Origin: Chara braunii
Lineage: Eukaryota; Streptophyta; Charophyceae; Charales; Characeae
NCBI GenBank assembly: GCA_003427395.1
Contig: BFEA01000105.1
Location: 2,518,970-2,566,253 of the forward strand
Reading direction: 5' to 3'
Length of the DNA stretch: 47,284 nucleotides
The notes beneath the pieces are model-generated. The model worked only from the letters and a program-made list of their open reading frames with translations. It did not search any database and was not told where the DNA came from. The position numbers and the translations under genes were made by a program. Positions 21,993 through 33,147 of the stretch are shown piece after piece; positions within the stretch are counted from its first letter, which is position 1, and every line of letters starts with the position of its first letter.

Positions 21993-22720
21993 GAGAGTCT
22001 CCACAAGTTTGAAGGGCTCAGTGCTATGTTTATTTTGGATTGCCTGAAACACCAGACAGGTTCCCATAAGTTTGGGTGGTCTGGTTGCTTTGACTTGCGA
22101 GGCTGAATGTGATTGTTTTTTCAAGGACCAAACATTCTTCCATAAGTTTGGATGGCTTAGTCGCCTTGTTTTTCTTTGGGGTTTTCTATATGCTTATTTG
22201 GTTTCTGAAGGAGGGTTGAGCATTTTTCCATAAGTTTGGATGATTCTGACCCTCTTTGTTTCATTCTGAGGGAAGATTTCGGCGACAGACTGGACGGGTT
22301 CCCATAAGTTTGGGAGGTCTGGTCTGAAGCCACGCACATGCTAGAATCAGAAGGTAAAACTTGTTTATATTTTATATTATATAATTTATATTACTTATGA
22401 ATAGGCTAGCTAGACATTTTTCCATAAGTTTTGGATGGTCAGACTATAGCTTATCATAACTGAAGAGAGTATTGATTAAGAATAAATTTATGGTAAGAAG
22501 GGGCAGGCTGGATCTCGAACTAAGTTAATCGGCTTAGTCATATGCTACCTTATAAGATTAAGGGCAGCCAATTATATATAATTTGGATACTTAAACAGTT
22601 CAGGGCGACTAGGGCGGCCTAGTCATGTATCCAAAAAAGAACAAAGTTGTTATGCCCTGCGTCTGTGTATATTCTGGCTTAGCTAGGCATGTTCCCATAA
22701 GTTTGGGTGGTCTAGCTTTA
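21993..22720. repeat. Array of seven hairpins with a constant loop
   Basis: The core TTCCCATAAGTTTGGG, or a close variant, recurs at about 21999, 22061, 22138, 22226, 22299, 22419 and 22692. It sits between arms that differ from unit to unit yet still pair. Examples: CCAGAC/GTCTGG (22052-22057, 22079-22084); GAGGGT/ACCCTC (22211-22216, 22249-22254); a 10-bp stem with two G-T pairs (22286-22295, 22317-22326); TTATGA/TCATAA (22395-22400, 22454-22459); AGCTAGGC/GTCTAGCT around 22681-22717, itself enclosed by TTATGCCCT/AGGGCATAA (22650-22658, 22756-22764). Additional plain hairpins lie between units (for example GACTAGG-GCGG-CCTAGTC near 22602). The units fall in different reading frames, so coding does not explain the constancy. 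Confidence 0.75.
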
Positions 22721-23065
22721 TCATCAGCCTTTATGCCTTATGTAAGTCGGGTATAAGGGCATAAATTATTGAACGATTACGAAGTATTATTTGACAAGAT
22801 TGACTTTGGAATGGTGAGACTGTTTACAGTAACTTACCTTGGTGGTTTGGTCTGCATGAGACGGAGTGCGACTACTACTTAGTGTGAGTTTCAGTTTGAT
22901 AGGTAGCTGCTTTAGTTACTCGCTACGTGCTAGAACTATAGGAGTTAGTTTCAATTCCTGCATTTTCTAGGCAAAGTTTTTTTTACTTAGGTCAATTTCT
23001 GCATTTTCTGTGATTTTTTATTTGTATATGGTGTTGTATAAATCTTGGTAAGTCACTTTCTCTAT

Positions 23066-23226
23066 GGGAAGTGCTGCCGAAATTTCTATAAAACCAAGGA
23101 GTTAAACATATTTTGTTTTTTTCAGGGTCCGTTTTTTTTGACTTTTAGGCTTAGTAAAAATATGGAAAACCTCCTCTTCTAAAGGGAGTGCTGCCCAAAT
23201 TTTTGCTAATTTAGGGAGTTAGACAA
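23066..23226. repeat. Two diverged copies of an about 44-bp unit
   Basis: Copies at 23066-23110 and 23184-23226 share GGGA(A)GTGCTGCC and GGAGTTA, 118 bp apart. A candidate intron with GGTAAGTC and TTTTTTTCAG lies near 23047-23124 and would overlap the first copy; no ORF supports it. Confidence 0.5.
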
Positions 23227-23653
23227 AATTAGACCTTAAGAAGTCAAAGATATTTTTAGATTTTGAACTTAACTCTCTGTAAATTTTGGAAAAACACTTT
23301 CTCAAAGATATTTTTAGATCTTTGTTGTTTTATTAAGGTTTTCACCCGGACTTTTATTGAATGGTCATTTAACGAAGGTACTGAGTATTTAATTATGGTT
23401 GGTTGGACAAATGCTGAGGCTTGCATGGCTAAAGCGAGGGGTATGAGTATAGAGGTTGGTTGAGGTTGACTCCATGTAGTGTGTGAACTTTTGGTTGAAT
23501 CCTTGATGTGATTGCATGTATGTTCTGTGGTTCGGATCTTGGAATTGATTGTCTGCGATTACACACATATATATATGGTTGTGAGGGGCCCCACTGTGAT
23601 TGTGAGAAGTGATCGTCACTTATTTATAACCTTATATAGATATATATATTTGA

Positions 23654-23655
<2 letters not shown>

Positions 23656-23693
<38 letters not shown>
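23656..23693. repeat. (TA)n microsatellite
   Basis: About 19 uninterrupted TA units; further short TA runs lie at 23565-23577 and 23637-23649. Confidence 0.97.
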
Positions 23694-23695
<2 letters not shown>

Positions 23696-23699
23696 ACAT

Positions 23700-24774
23700 A
23701 TACTTTGAGTGTTCGCGTGACCTACTGTGACCACGCATAAGAGTTAAACAGATTGTGCGTTTGAGAGAAGAGGGGGACCCTCTTTTATCTTTTGCTTTTT
23801 AAAAAAATTATATGGTTGATTGTTATAGTCTATGGCAGCCGTCAAAGTCAAACCCCTTGACTTTTTCGCCGAGTTTTAGATAATGAAACTGGCCCCAGGG
23901 CAATAAGAGACGATTGTCATTACATGTATGAACCTGTGTACCACCCACTCTCCGCAGGGTGCAGAAGAGGGTGTGGCTCTCAACCGCTCTTGGCGGTTGT
24001 CCATCGTCGAGAGATCAACCCCTCAAGGCGCGTATCAGCTGACACTTGAGCGTCAAATGAGGCCCTCGAGATCCACAAGGGACCGCTTGAGTATGGGTAC
24101 TACATAGTACGCCATCACTGCAACTGCTTGCGTATTCATGCATTGCTAGCCGATATGAGTCAGCTCTGCGTCCGCGCGATTTTTATACAGACTCTCGCGC
24201 GTGACGCCTATCCGATTTCCGCATCGGAAAGTTATGGGATGGTCACTAAGAGACTATGAGTGTTGTCGCGTTGTTTGTCCAGTGTTATTTTATATATGTG
24301 CGTGTGTGTGTGTGTGTGTGTTTATTTTTATTATTATATTTTTAGAGTGGTGTGCGCGTAGAGTGTGGGATGCGTCCTAGTCGACCGACGACGAGTCGCG
24401 CTTGGGACCTCAGCCCCCCAAGATGTTGGTTCGCGTACGGGTCCAATAGAGACGTAATATCGCGCGCACCCCCTATGCTACAGCGCATGAGAAACTCCCT
24501 CGGCTGGTCCACCTCTGCAATTGCACCTGATTAGCTTTCGTATTGTGGACTGGTAGCTCGACGGGGATACACCGACCGAAGAGAGGTGACAACTCCCGTA
24601 AGGTGGAGGTAAGTCGTGCCTCTCGTAGGCCCTATCCTGTCATAGGGGCTCGCAAGAGGTATGGCTGGCGCACTCGGCTAGAGTGACTTGCAGAAGGAAC
24701 ATACCAACTCTTGCGTGACGCGGCCGGGAGGGTCCCACACCATTTTGTGCTGTGCCGGACCGATGCGCTCGACA
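23700..24774. other. Right part of the 6.4-kb insertion, no gene seen
   Basis: Only short ORFs are present. A (GT)n run lies at 24302-24321. Two adjacent perfect hairpins are found at 24173-24201 (CGCGCGA/TCGCGCG) and about 24210-24227 (TCCGAT/ATCGGA). Confidence 0.5.
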
Positions 24775-24778
24775 CCGT

Positions 24779-27223
24779 CCCTTCATGAGGCCAGGTGTGG
24801 ACGTCTAGGTTTGGCACGACCCCTAGTCTCGGATATTTCCAACTCTCCTCCACTACTCTAAGGATAATATCTCCCAGTACTGAAGTACGATAGTACAGGA
24901 GACCCTCGACGACTAGCGTAGCTGACCCTGCTATTTTTCTCCCTCTCCTGTCGCGATTAAATTCTATCGAGGTCGCAATTAGTAACCAGGCTCCTGACCC
25001 TATCAAGACTGACTTCCAAACCTTGTGACTCTCCCTTGGTCAGCTCGTATGACCGCCCTTCCTGGCAGGGTGAATTCTACCCAATCCTCGCCAATAAATG
25101 CGGGCTCTCTATATTCGAATTGACGAAGTTCAACAGGATACTCTTCACAGTCCCGAGACATGTAGTCCTCTATATGCGCTCCGTCCAATATCCTACCCCT
25201 GTTTACTTCTACCGCAACCGCCGATCGACGTAGTTCCGTTCTAATTTGAAAAATCATTCGACGAAGTTCTCTACGTGAGGGTATACCCCTATCCAGACAA
25301 TGAGTAACTAACCAAGCGAGTTCGGTGACTGAGGGCCTAAACTGGATCGCCCTCCGAATTACACCCACTAGCCTTTGATGTGTGTCGCAGCGTCCAAAGA
25401 TGAAGTTAGTTAGAAACCTCGGTATGGCGGCGACTCTTACTGACGAGGACCTAGGGAGCTCCCAATCGTAAGCATACCGGAACCTATAATGAGTTATAGT
25501 ATCCGATCCAGACCCCTCCGAAAACTCGCGGAATAGCCGCGTTCCGAACCTTCGTTCGAGGGATGTAAGACATAAAAGTGCCCGACAATGTCTGGCGGTG
25601 TCTACAATTAAAAACTTTCACTCTTCCTCCGATAGATAAAACCTAATGTTTACTTCTGCTTGGAGCGGTTTGCTCTCTCTATCTCTTCTAACACATCACC
25701 TAGGCTGACACACGATCCTTGCCCATAGGAAAATCCCTTCTCGCACTATCAGTCCTTGCTCCCTGACCATTCTGTACTTGCTCCACCCTTCTAGAGGTAG
25801 AATGACGACGTCAAGCTGACCGTTCTCTCTTTTAAGATGCACTTGGGACTCCGACTCAATAAATACTATTCTTAATCAAGACACAACAGTCGCTCTCAAT
25901 ATATCCTTCCTAATGCCCATTCTCGGACTGATAAGCTCATAGACCCCCATGACAGGCCTCCATTGATCACTCCTATATCCCTTCAAGACGTCAACGGCCT
26001 AGGAGAGAACCGCCCTTTAGTGTATCTCTCCTACCCTCATGTCAAGAAGAAGGACGAATCAACGTGCCATCATTGCTGGCCTACCTCCCTCGCCGCGACC
26101 TCGGCACGAGCTGGCCAACTCGTGTGCCCTAGGGTGGACCGAAGTCACACGCAAGCGAGGGGGCGGTGTCTCACTCGTGAAGCCTCACTCATGTCCATGC
26201 CTCTACTTGGCCCACCTAAGGCATGGTCCCTCACCGACTCGTGCCGTGGTTCAGTCCCCCCAGGTATCCATCATAATCAACTACCCTATCTAGTCCCACC
26301 CAGCTCCTCGCAGATCCCGGGCGCTTCTCCCCCCCCTTTCAATCCCTTCAGTTCGTCCCCTGCTCACAATTTTCTCTCTTGGAATTAAATCAGGGTAAAC
26401 TCACCAAAGGGTAGGGAAAGATCAGAAGAATCCCCCTCCATCATAAGGAAAATGCAGGAAGAAAATGCATGAAATCATGAGAATGCAAGAATCAATTAAA
26501 TCACAAGAATGGCAGATTGCAGAAATCCATGTCTCACCCAAGAACGTCGATCACAGGTTCACCGTCTGTCGTCCACTCACTCGCGCACGCACCGCACCTT
26601 CACACACCAAGAAATGCCTAAGGTGAGTGTCAAGTAATAAACTCCTGCTCCTAAATCCTCCTCGCCTCAGAGGTTACAGGCGGACCGAAGTCCCGAGAGG
26701 CAGCCTTCCCCGGCAACGGCGCCACTGTCGACCGGTTGAAGATCTCTGTCGGCATGCCGACCGAACCCTATGCCTCGCGCCGTGTCTGTCACCCACGAGA
26801 GGGTCGGCTGAGGCTTCTGTAAGCTGCAAAGAAAACGGTTAGTCCATACACATATGATGAAGATCGGGACCGATCATGGACACAACAAAGAATCCTTCAC
26901 AACCCACCGTTTGGAACAAACAAAAAGAACGTTTTCATTTAATTTAAAATGATTGGGTTCGCTGCGCTACTCCCAACCCCAGAGATAGATCATGAGTCCA
27001 GGTCAGGAAAATCGGTCTGGGTGTCGATTGACCTTACTGAGAGTCTAGGCCGAATCCTTCGTCCGATATGGTACCTCCAGTAGCGGGCCCGTCGGTTGCA
27101 GGGAACTGTACTTGAGCTTTCTATATCCGAGTTAGACTCCTGGGCCCACTGGGCCCATAGCTCCAAATCGAGCTTCACCATATGTCTGCTTGCGTCAGTG
27201 TCATTTTCAAGTTGAAGTCCCAA
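24779..27223 (-). pseudogene. ORF0 of family E, copy 2, right part
   Basis: Open minus-strand blocks at 27223-26990, about 25850-25380, 25368-25003 and 25006-24779 repeat the peptides of copy 1, often with fewer breaks. The block 25368-25003 reads through a position that is a stop in copy 1 (GAHIED then Y here, stop there). The last block ends in PHEGT, directly at the insertion point, and its continuation lies at 18388 on the other side. There are no recognisable domains; the peptide is R/E/L-rich with scattered aromatic residues and no predicted membrane segments by eye. Confidence 0.5.
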
Positions 27224-29359
27224 CGCGCCCCTCTTCAGCCCTCGTGTCGCCTCTAGCTAACTGTTGTCGAATCCCTTACCGATCTTGGTCCTGTTTACGG
27301 TCAGCAATGTCCCTGCTCAATCCCAAATGCCTTGACGTGGTCTCAAAGGCCTCAACCTAACTCAAAGGTCCCAGCTTGAACCCGAATGCCTTGGTCTGAA
27401 CTCAAATATGTCAGTTTGACTCAATCGCTCGACTTGTGTTAAAAGTCGCAGTCTGTAGCCGAAGTCCCGGACAGTGCCCAAAGCCCAAAAATCTGATCTG
27501 GCCCGTTTGTGACTCCTTCTCCGGTGCTAGTCTTTGCCCTAGTCTTGGTCACGGTCATGTTCGTCCCGTCTCTGAGTCCCATGTACCATCTGAGTTCCAT
27601 CCCGAGGTCACAATTTGAGTTTCAACCTGAATCTCGGTCCGACTACGTTCGGTCCAAGCCCCAGTCTTGGCAGCGCTCACCTCGTCTCGATCTTGATGGT
27701 CTGGTTCCCGGCCCCGCTCGTCACGTGACAAGTTCCCGACACGTCCCTCGTATGGGCGGCTCGCTTGTGCACGTGCTATTGCGCGCGACTTTCGCGCCGT
27801 GGGCACAAATCGGGCTATAAACACGCTGAGCGCCTATGTACGCCGACCCACAGACATCGTGTGCGGGTGCACACGCAATTGCTCGCAGTGGGCCGGCGCT
27901 TCCGCGTGGCTACGTGTTGACGAACACCATGCGAGCCTGAGCGCGATGTGTCTCCCTTGCACACGACGCTCTTGACCTGTCCGCAGGGCCACCCGTGCTC
28001 GTACGCAGCGACCGAGGCTTGAGCTGCGCACACTTGGAATCGACCCGCCGCAATTCTAAGCTAAGCTCCCGGCTTGCCTTCGGGACCGATAGTGCCTGCC
28101 CGCGCAACCCCGCAGCTTGCGCATCGAGCCCGCACACGCGTGACCAGTTAAGCTTGTGCGCAAAGCCCCCAGCTTCCTTGCGTAGCCGTCCGCCCTCGTA
28201 CATGTGACCCACGACTTGCAAGCTCCTCGTGCTCGTGCACAACGAGTTCGCGACAAGCGTGCTGATCTGTCTGTGCTCGTGGGCGGCGACCTCCCACCTT
28301 CGCGTGTGTGCGTGCGAGTGCGTGCATGTGGGCGCTACGTTCTGTTGCGCAAACCCCGACCATGTTCGCGTGCGCGTGTGCGAGCAGCTATCCAAATCCC
28401 GTTTCCTTTCGTGCATGCGTATGTGCGTGTGGGCGCTGCTACGCGAATCTCGATTTTGTTCGTGCGTGCGGACGCGCGTATGTGTGATATTGCGCAAACC
28501 TCGACCTTGTTCGGATGCGCGTGCGCTCGTGCGCACGCTGCTGTGCGTGCACACGTGCAGCTTCGTAGCCGTGTTTGCGAGTGTGCGCCAGCCCGCACGT
28601 GTACGTGCGTGGCTTAAGGGCGCAAATACTTGCCCGCTCCTCTTCGCAGCCCGCCTACCGGGCTATGGCCACCACGCCCCTTCGACCAAGGTTGGGAGCT
28701 GCCTCCTGAGCTCGCATGCTGGTCCTGGTTCGTGCCCCTCTTCCCGGACGCTCCCTGGCTCCTCTGCGTCGTCTTTTTATCGTGGTGCGCCCGCACGTGC
28801 GCATCTGGGAAACCCTGAGCTCCAGTAGTGCGCCCGAATGTGCGCATGTCCGAAGTGCCATGCGCCTGTAAGCGCGCTTGTCGGAAGTGTCCCCGTCCTT
28901 GGGCCAGTTGGGCTTACAAAGTTTGTTGGGCCCACCTCGACGAGGCTCCAGCAGTTCGGTGTGTCACTGGAGTCGAGAACTTTGCAGCGCCCCGGTACTA
29001 AGGCTTCCCCGAGCCTGTACCCGGGCCTGTTTGGGCCCCCGAAGGGTTTTTAGCGAAGGGGGTCTTTTTGTCGGGTATTGGGCGTTTTGCAGCGCCCCGG
29101 CACCGAGGCTCATGCCGAACCTAGGCGCAACCTGTTGTGGCCCTTGTGGTCCCCACACAGAAAGGTACCAGGCCTTGTCGAATTCTGTAGGGCCCGACCT
29201 TCAGAATTAACAAGCTCACAGCCCGTGGCCCTTTTCTTAGTCTTAGGCCCTGGAGGTCTCCGTTCGGCCTTATTTAGGGCCCGAATGTCAAGGCCCCAAG
29301 GACGCCCGAGCAGCTATATCCTTTTATACTGATCCTTCGATGTACTACCGGTGTCGTCT
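27224..29359 (-). promoter_or_regulatory. GC-rich leader or LTR-like region of family E, copy 2
   Basis: Counterpart of 8279-10669 without the MITE. It contains the diverged GC-rich tandem repeat at about 28335-28575 and no credible ORF. A role as U3/leader is inferred from position only. Confidence 0.35.
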
Positions 29360-29497
29360 GTTGCTTAGTTCGCCTGGGGGTCCGCCTTAAGAACCCAGTG
29401 GTTTCCTTGTCTAGCCCATCGCCCGAAACTTAATGTTAGCCAGGCGTCCTTGTTCTTGTCCGTTACCCGGATCCTCTGGCTTTCCTCTGCTGTTGTC

Positions 29498-29750
29498 ATA
29501 CCTATGTATCTTGGTCGCGATAGGCCTCCATAGTGTTCATAGAAGGATGCTCTTCTTAAGCCTCATGGTCTGCCTTTTTCTTGACGCCTTGGTCCTGGCG
29601 CCTGCGACTTGGATCTGGTATCACAGTCTTTCGATGTCAGCCGTAGTCCCACCCGGTAGAACAAGTTGATCCGGCATCCGTCAGATGTATCTATTAAGGA
29701 AGTAAAGGGCGGTGTAAGGCTGCAGCCGCCCGACACCGGGCTGGGGGGTT
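29498..29750 (-). repeat. Segment X of family E (minus-strand copy)
   Basis: Reverse complement of 12090-12344. The plus strand reads GATCTGGTATCACAG at 29611-29625, resembling a plant-type initiator-tRNA primer site (TGGTATCAGAGC) with one central change, but in the opposite orientation to the inferred element. Confidence 0.75.
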
Positions 29751-30540
29751 CTATCAGGTGCATGACAGGGTCTATTGACGCAGGGCTTAGCTCTAGGGTA
29801 GGGTAGGGATATAAGTCGCTCCGGCTAGTCTGAGTTCCGCCTAGCCTTGCGTAAGTTAGGGGAAGGGCGGTAGGATGTGTCCGTGGGCTCTGGTTTGCCA
29901 TGCTTATGCACTCCTGCTGGGTAGTCTCTCTGAGTTGGGCCTGTAGAAGATTGCAAGAGCCTGGTGTCCGAAGTTCCCTTACGGCAAGGTTCGTCCACTT
30001 CCGCTTCCACGAGGGCTGGGGGGTTGACCCAGCCTTGGTGCTTGTCGCTGCTGTCTGGTCCAAGTTGCCCTCAATAATGGTAGGGTGATGGTCCTGAGTG
30101 CTGGTCACACTGAGGTAGGATAGCAGGGACAGGGGGTGCGGTGGGAATGTTAACGTGGGGATGGGTAGGGTAGGTGCCCTATCCTGTCAGGACAACCATT
30201 GGCTGTCGGCCTGCCGCTGCCAGCAATCACCGCGGGTCTGGTCGTCGACTTCTATAACACCCTGGGCTTTTTTTTTTTTAAATAAAAAAATGCACGGCAT
30301 GTCCTTGAGGACCTTGACTTCCATGGTCACTAGTATGCTCGGGAGTCGTATGGATGGTAGACAAAGAATTTGGATTCAGAACGCAGTGAACCTTGTGGAC
30401 ACTAAGATTTTTTTTTTTCTTTTTCGTTTCCCAGGTGACACTTCAGTAGTTGGTTTTTCCAGTCTCTTAGTGCTTGATTGTTCTTTCTATATGTAGTCTT
30501 CCATGACAAATTTCGAGTCACATCTGCCGTAACTTGACCC
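29751..30540. other. Family E flank and poly(A)-like junction, no supported gene
   Basis: A 181-codon minus-strand ORF (29563-30108) overlaps segment X, but it has low-complexity S/T/P composition and no motif. At 30268-30300 a T-run is followed by an A-rich run, preceded by CTTCTATAACACCCTGGGC, which resembles the 3' end of the SINE at 43383-44018. A second T-run lies at 30409-30420. Confidence 0.4.
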
Positions 30541-31110
30541 CTGCAACAACCGCCCCCTCAACCAGCGGACCACCAACAATCAAAGTGCAATCTGCTGAAC
30601 CAGCACCACCATCCACCCAAGGAGCAAAGAGACGAACAGAAGGGCAACCCGCAAGAACAGCAAGGTCTGATGTTGCAGCAGTCGTCACTGCCTCATCAAG
30701 CACCGCAGCAACAGTAGCTGCAGTGCCACGCACAACATCGTCACCCGAAACATGTTCAGGAGGGGCAGGACCTCAGACAGGAATTTGAATAGCACCAGCA
30801 GGAGCCACCAAAGCAGCAACAAATGCTGCAACAACCGCCCCCTCAACCGGAGGAGCACCAACAATCAAAGTGCAATTTGTTGAACCAGCAACACTATCCG
30901 CCCAAGGAGCAAAGCGACGAACAGAAGGGCAACCTGCAAGAGCAGCAAGGTAAGATGTTACAGCAGTAGTCACTTCCTCATCAAGCACCGCGGCAACAGT
31001 AGCTGCAGTGCCACGCACAGGATCGTCACCCAAAGCACGCGCAGGAGGGGCAGGGACTCGTACAGGAGTTTGAGTAGGTGGAGCATGAGCAAGAACAGCT
31101 GCAGGTGCAG
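30541..31110 (+). repeat. 285-bp tandem duplication in a glutamine-rich region
   Basis: Units at 30541-30825 and 30826-31110 both start CTGCAACAACCGCCCCCTCAACC. The 285-bp period is a multiple of three, so the duplication keeps frame. In the glutamine frame both units carry TAG after CAGCAACAG and a second stop at the same place, so these stops predate the duplication or the frame is not the coding one. Confidence 0.85.
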
Positions 31111-31289
31111 CGGGGCACATAACCTCAACAGCAACTCACAATGGGGCTACAAGAGCAGCACCACCATACACCCCATGCATAAGCCCGACAAACCACGCAG
31201 CAGCTGGGCCATATGCATCAACAGCAACATTACGAGCATCTGAATCAGCATCCTCACCAGCTGATCCAGCAGCAAGAGACGACCCAGCC

Positions 31290-32077
31290 ATGCATCAAGA
31301 ACAACAACAAGAGTACTGCCAAGAGCAAGTGCGGGTTGTAAAGCAGCAACAGATTGAGGTACCACAGGCCAACAGCACGTGCATGCAATGCAACAACAGC
31401 AACTGCAACAGCAGTGCCAACAGCATTTACCGACCCAGCAGCAACAACAGCAACAGCTTCGAGTGGTGCAGGCCCAACAGCACACGCACATACAGATGCA
31501 GCAGCACCAACAACAGGCACTTTTGTTGCAGCAACAGATGCAACTTCATCTGTTGCAACAAATGCAAGTACAGGCCCAACAACAACAACAACTGCATACT
31601 TCCAGCCTACAGCGAAAGGAGTGCGAGGAGCATCTCCACAAATTGCTGCAAGCGCAGCTGGCGCAGAACCAGCACCTGCAGTACCAAGACAGACTGCTGC
31701 TTCAACAACAGATCCTACAACACAAACACATGCAATGACAGCGGTAGCTGTGCCGCTAGCAGCAACATGTCCTGCAGCAACAACAACACCAGCTGCAGGT
31801 TTTCTGGCAGCAATCGGTGGAAAGGCAGATGGCCCAACAACAACAGACAGTATATCGGCCCGAATTCCCCTCCATCGCCCTCCCAGGCTGGTTCCAACTA
31901 GGGCAGAAGCCACAAGACATGGACACCTCAGCAGCCCCCCCAGAACCTCCACGAGCAGAGCAGCACCAAGCCCTGCCCGAGGAAATGGAGGTAGAGGCTG
32001 TCCCGCCAAAAGGCCCTCTGCCGGAGGAAGGCAGCCCTCCCCGCTCACTGCCAATGACGAGGTCCATCAAAAGCTGA
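31290..32077 (+). pseudogene. Glutamine-rich ORF, broken (retroelement ORF1 or gag-like)
   Basis: CAG/CAA-dense sequence encodes long Gln tracts: 31290-31370 in one frame, then 31379-31738 in another (QQQ-rich with scattered H, L, M), a cluster of three stops at 31736-31770, and again open 31817-32077 in that same frame with a P/E-rich tail (YRPEFPSIALPGWFQLG). The antisense and third frames give long Val/Ala or Thr/Ala ORFs that are by-products of the CAG repeat. Gln-rich heads occur in ORF1 or gag of some retroelements; assignment is tentative. Confidence 0.45.
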
Positions 32078-32099
32078 CATTCCTCGCTGAATGAACCCT

Positions 32100-32721
32100 C
32101 ACGGAAATTTTCGCGTTAACAGATAACAAACCGGAGGACAAGCTGGGCAACAGGTACTGGGGGAAGGCCCACAGGCTGAAGTTGTACAGCCCAACTGTCC
32201 TAGCCACAGTGGAAAAATACAAGGCCATCTTAGACATCGACAGGATGGACGTAGGGACTTCTATTGTCCTCGTCGTGAATGACTTCCTGGGCAAAATTGA
32301 AAACTATGCAAAACTGCGTTTCCACGGGGGAACCACCGAAGACACCCGCTGCCAGGAGGACTTCCCCGAGGAAGCCTTCATTCACGAGGGCTTGGCATGG
32401 CCCAAGGTGCTGGTACAGGAACTCTGCATAACGCTGCACTCACTACCCGAGCAGGCCCAGCGCCTCGAGGGGTTGGGGCAGCATCAGTTATGCATCGATC
32501 ACCAGAATGCCTATGCCTGCCCCTGTGGGCAGCCACAGCAAATGCCTGAAGTTGGGCAAGGAGAAGTCCAGCAGGCCAACCCGACTGCAAACCCGATACA
32601 AACGGTGGAGGAACAGCGACACCCGCCTACCGGCCCCCAAGAATCGCCGGCCTCACAGTTGCAGCAACCAGGGCCCCCTGCACGAGGACATCCAGGGAGC
32701 AATGCAAACACAAGCAAATGA
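32100..32721 (+). pseudogene. Continuation of the Gln-rich element ORF, unrecognised domain
   Basis: Open from about 32100 (the listed ATG is at 32182) to 32721. The first 110 residues have a balanced, folded-protein composition (YWGKAHRLKLYSPTVLATV at the start), and the tail is Q/P-rich. A stop near 32091 separates it from the Gln-rich part. Downstream, 32780-33130 keeps further acidic fragments (DNEPTEDIHPKQM) until the poly-T of the next repeat. No family was recognised; ORF1 of a LINE is a guess from the neighbourhood. Confidence 0.4.
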
Positions 32722-33147
32722 GTGTCATCCACCACCCCTCCCAACTCAGTACCCGGCCAGCCGAAGTAATGCACGACGACGATGACGACTCCGCTCAACC
32801 GGGTTTGCATGACAACCTGTTCACAGACCTCCCCCCCCCAAAAAAAAGGGAAATCATGCCCTTTTGCCCGTCCCAACGGCAGACCCAAAAATTGTAATAA
32901 TTCATGATGATGAGGGCACCTCACAGCAACAATCAGACAATGAGCCGACTGAGGACATCCACCCCAAACAGATGTGAGAGCTGGTGAGACTTGAGGAAGA
33001 TGACAGCGCACCGGTGCTAATGCCACCTGGCATTGTCGTCGTCCCACTTACCCGGGTAAGCGAAAGAGGGGACTGGATGCTAGGGCTTAGACCGCCACAA
33101 CAAGCACCTTCAAATGGTCTCACCATTAAAGGGTGGAGGGGCAACCG

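Larger units (their letters stand above)
18389..24774. mobile_element. 6,386-bp insertion with TGTCGA/TCGACA ends and CCGT target duplication
   Basis: The left end begins TGTCGATGCG and the right end finishes GCGCTCGACA, flanked by CCGT at 18385-18388 and 24775-24778. Removing the insertion and one CCGT gives a sequence of exactly the same length as the uninterrupted copy 1 (5762 onward), with only transitions between them. TG...CA ends and a 4-bp duplication suit an integrase-type element, but no long terminal repeats were found and no transposase or pol was recognised. Ten bases inside the left end is a perfect hairpin (ATACCCTT at 18400-18407, AAGGGTAT at 18410-18417). The interior is GC-rich to about 21.6 kb and AT-rich from 21.7 to 23.8 kb. 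Confidence 0.8.
24779..29359 (-). mobile_element. Family E copy 2, segment A
   Basis: This segment is collinear with 5771-10669 in direct orientation and shares its right edge (TGTACTACCGGTGTCGTCT). Differences include a block of about 44 bp at 25855-25898 absent from copy 1, and absence of the MITE at about 29153. Beyond 29359 the copies diverge: integrase in copy 1, family-E flank with segment X here. Confidence 0.9.

Noticed and set aside
21993-22720. CRISPR-like array
   Set aside because: Units are irregularly spaced (about 60-270 bp), the arms vary, and the context is eukaryotic.
18389-24774. LTR retrotransposon identity of the 6.4-kb insertion
   Set aside because: TG...CA ends and a 4-bp duplication fit, but no direct terminal repeats were found; a TCGACA at 18709 is not matched by a corresponding start near the right end.
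29611-29625. Retrotransposon primer-binding site (TGGTATCACAG)
   Set aside because: Close to the initiator-tRNA type, but opposite in orientation to the inferred element and without a delimited LTR end beside it; left as a note only.
29563-30108. Host gene of 181 codons
   Set aside because: Its C-terminal third is segment X, a repeat; the rest is S/T/P-rich without any motif.
31254-32054. 266-codon minus-strand Val/Ala-rich ORF
   Set aside because: It is antisense to CAG/CAA repeats, which rarely produce stops on the reverse strand.
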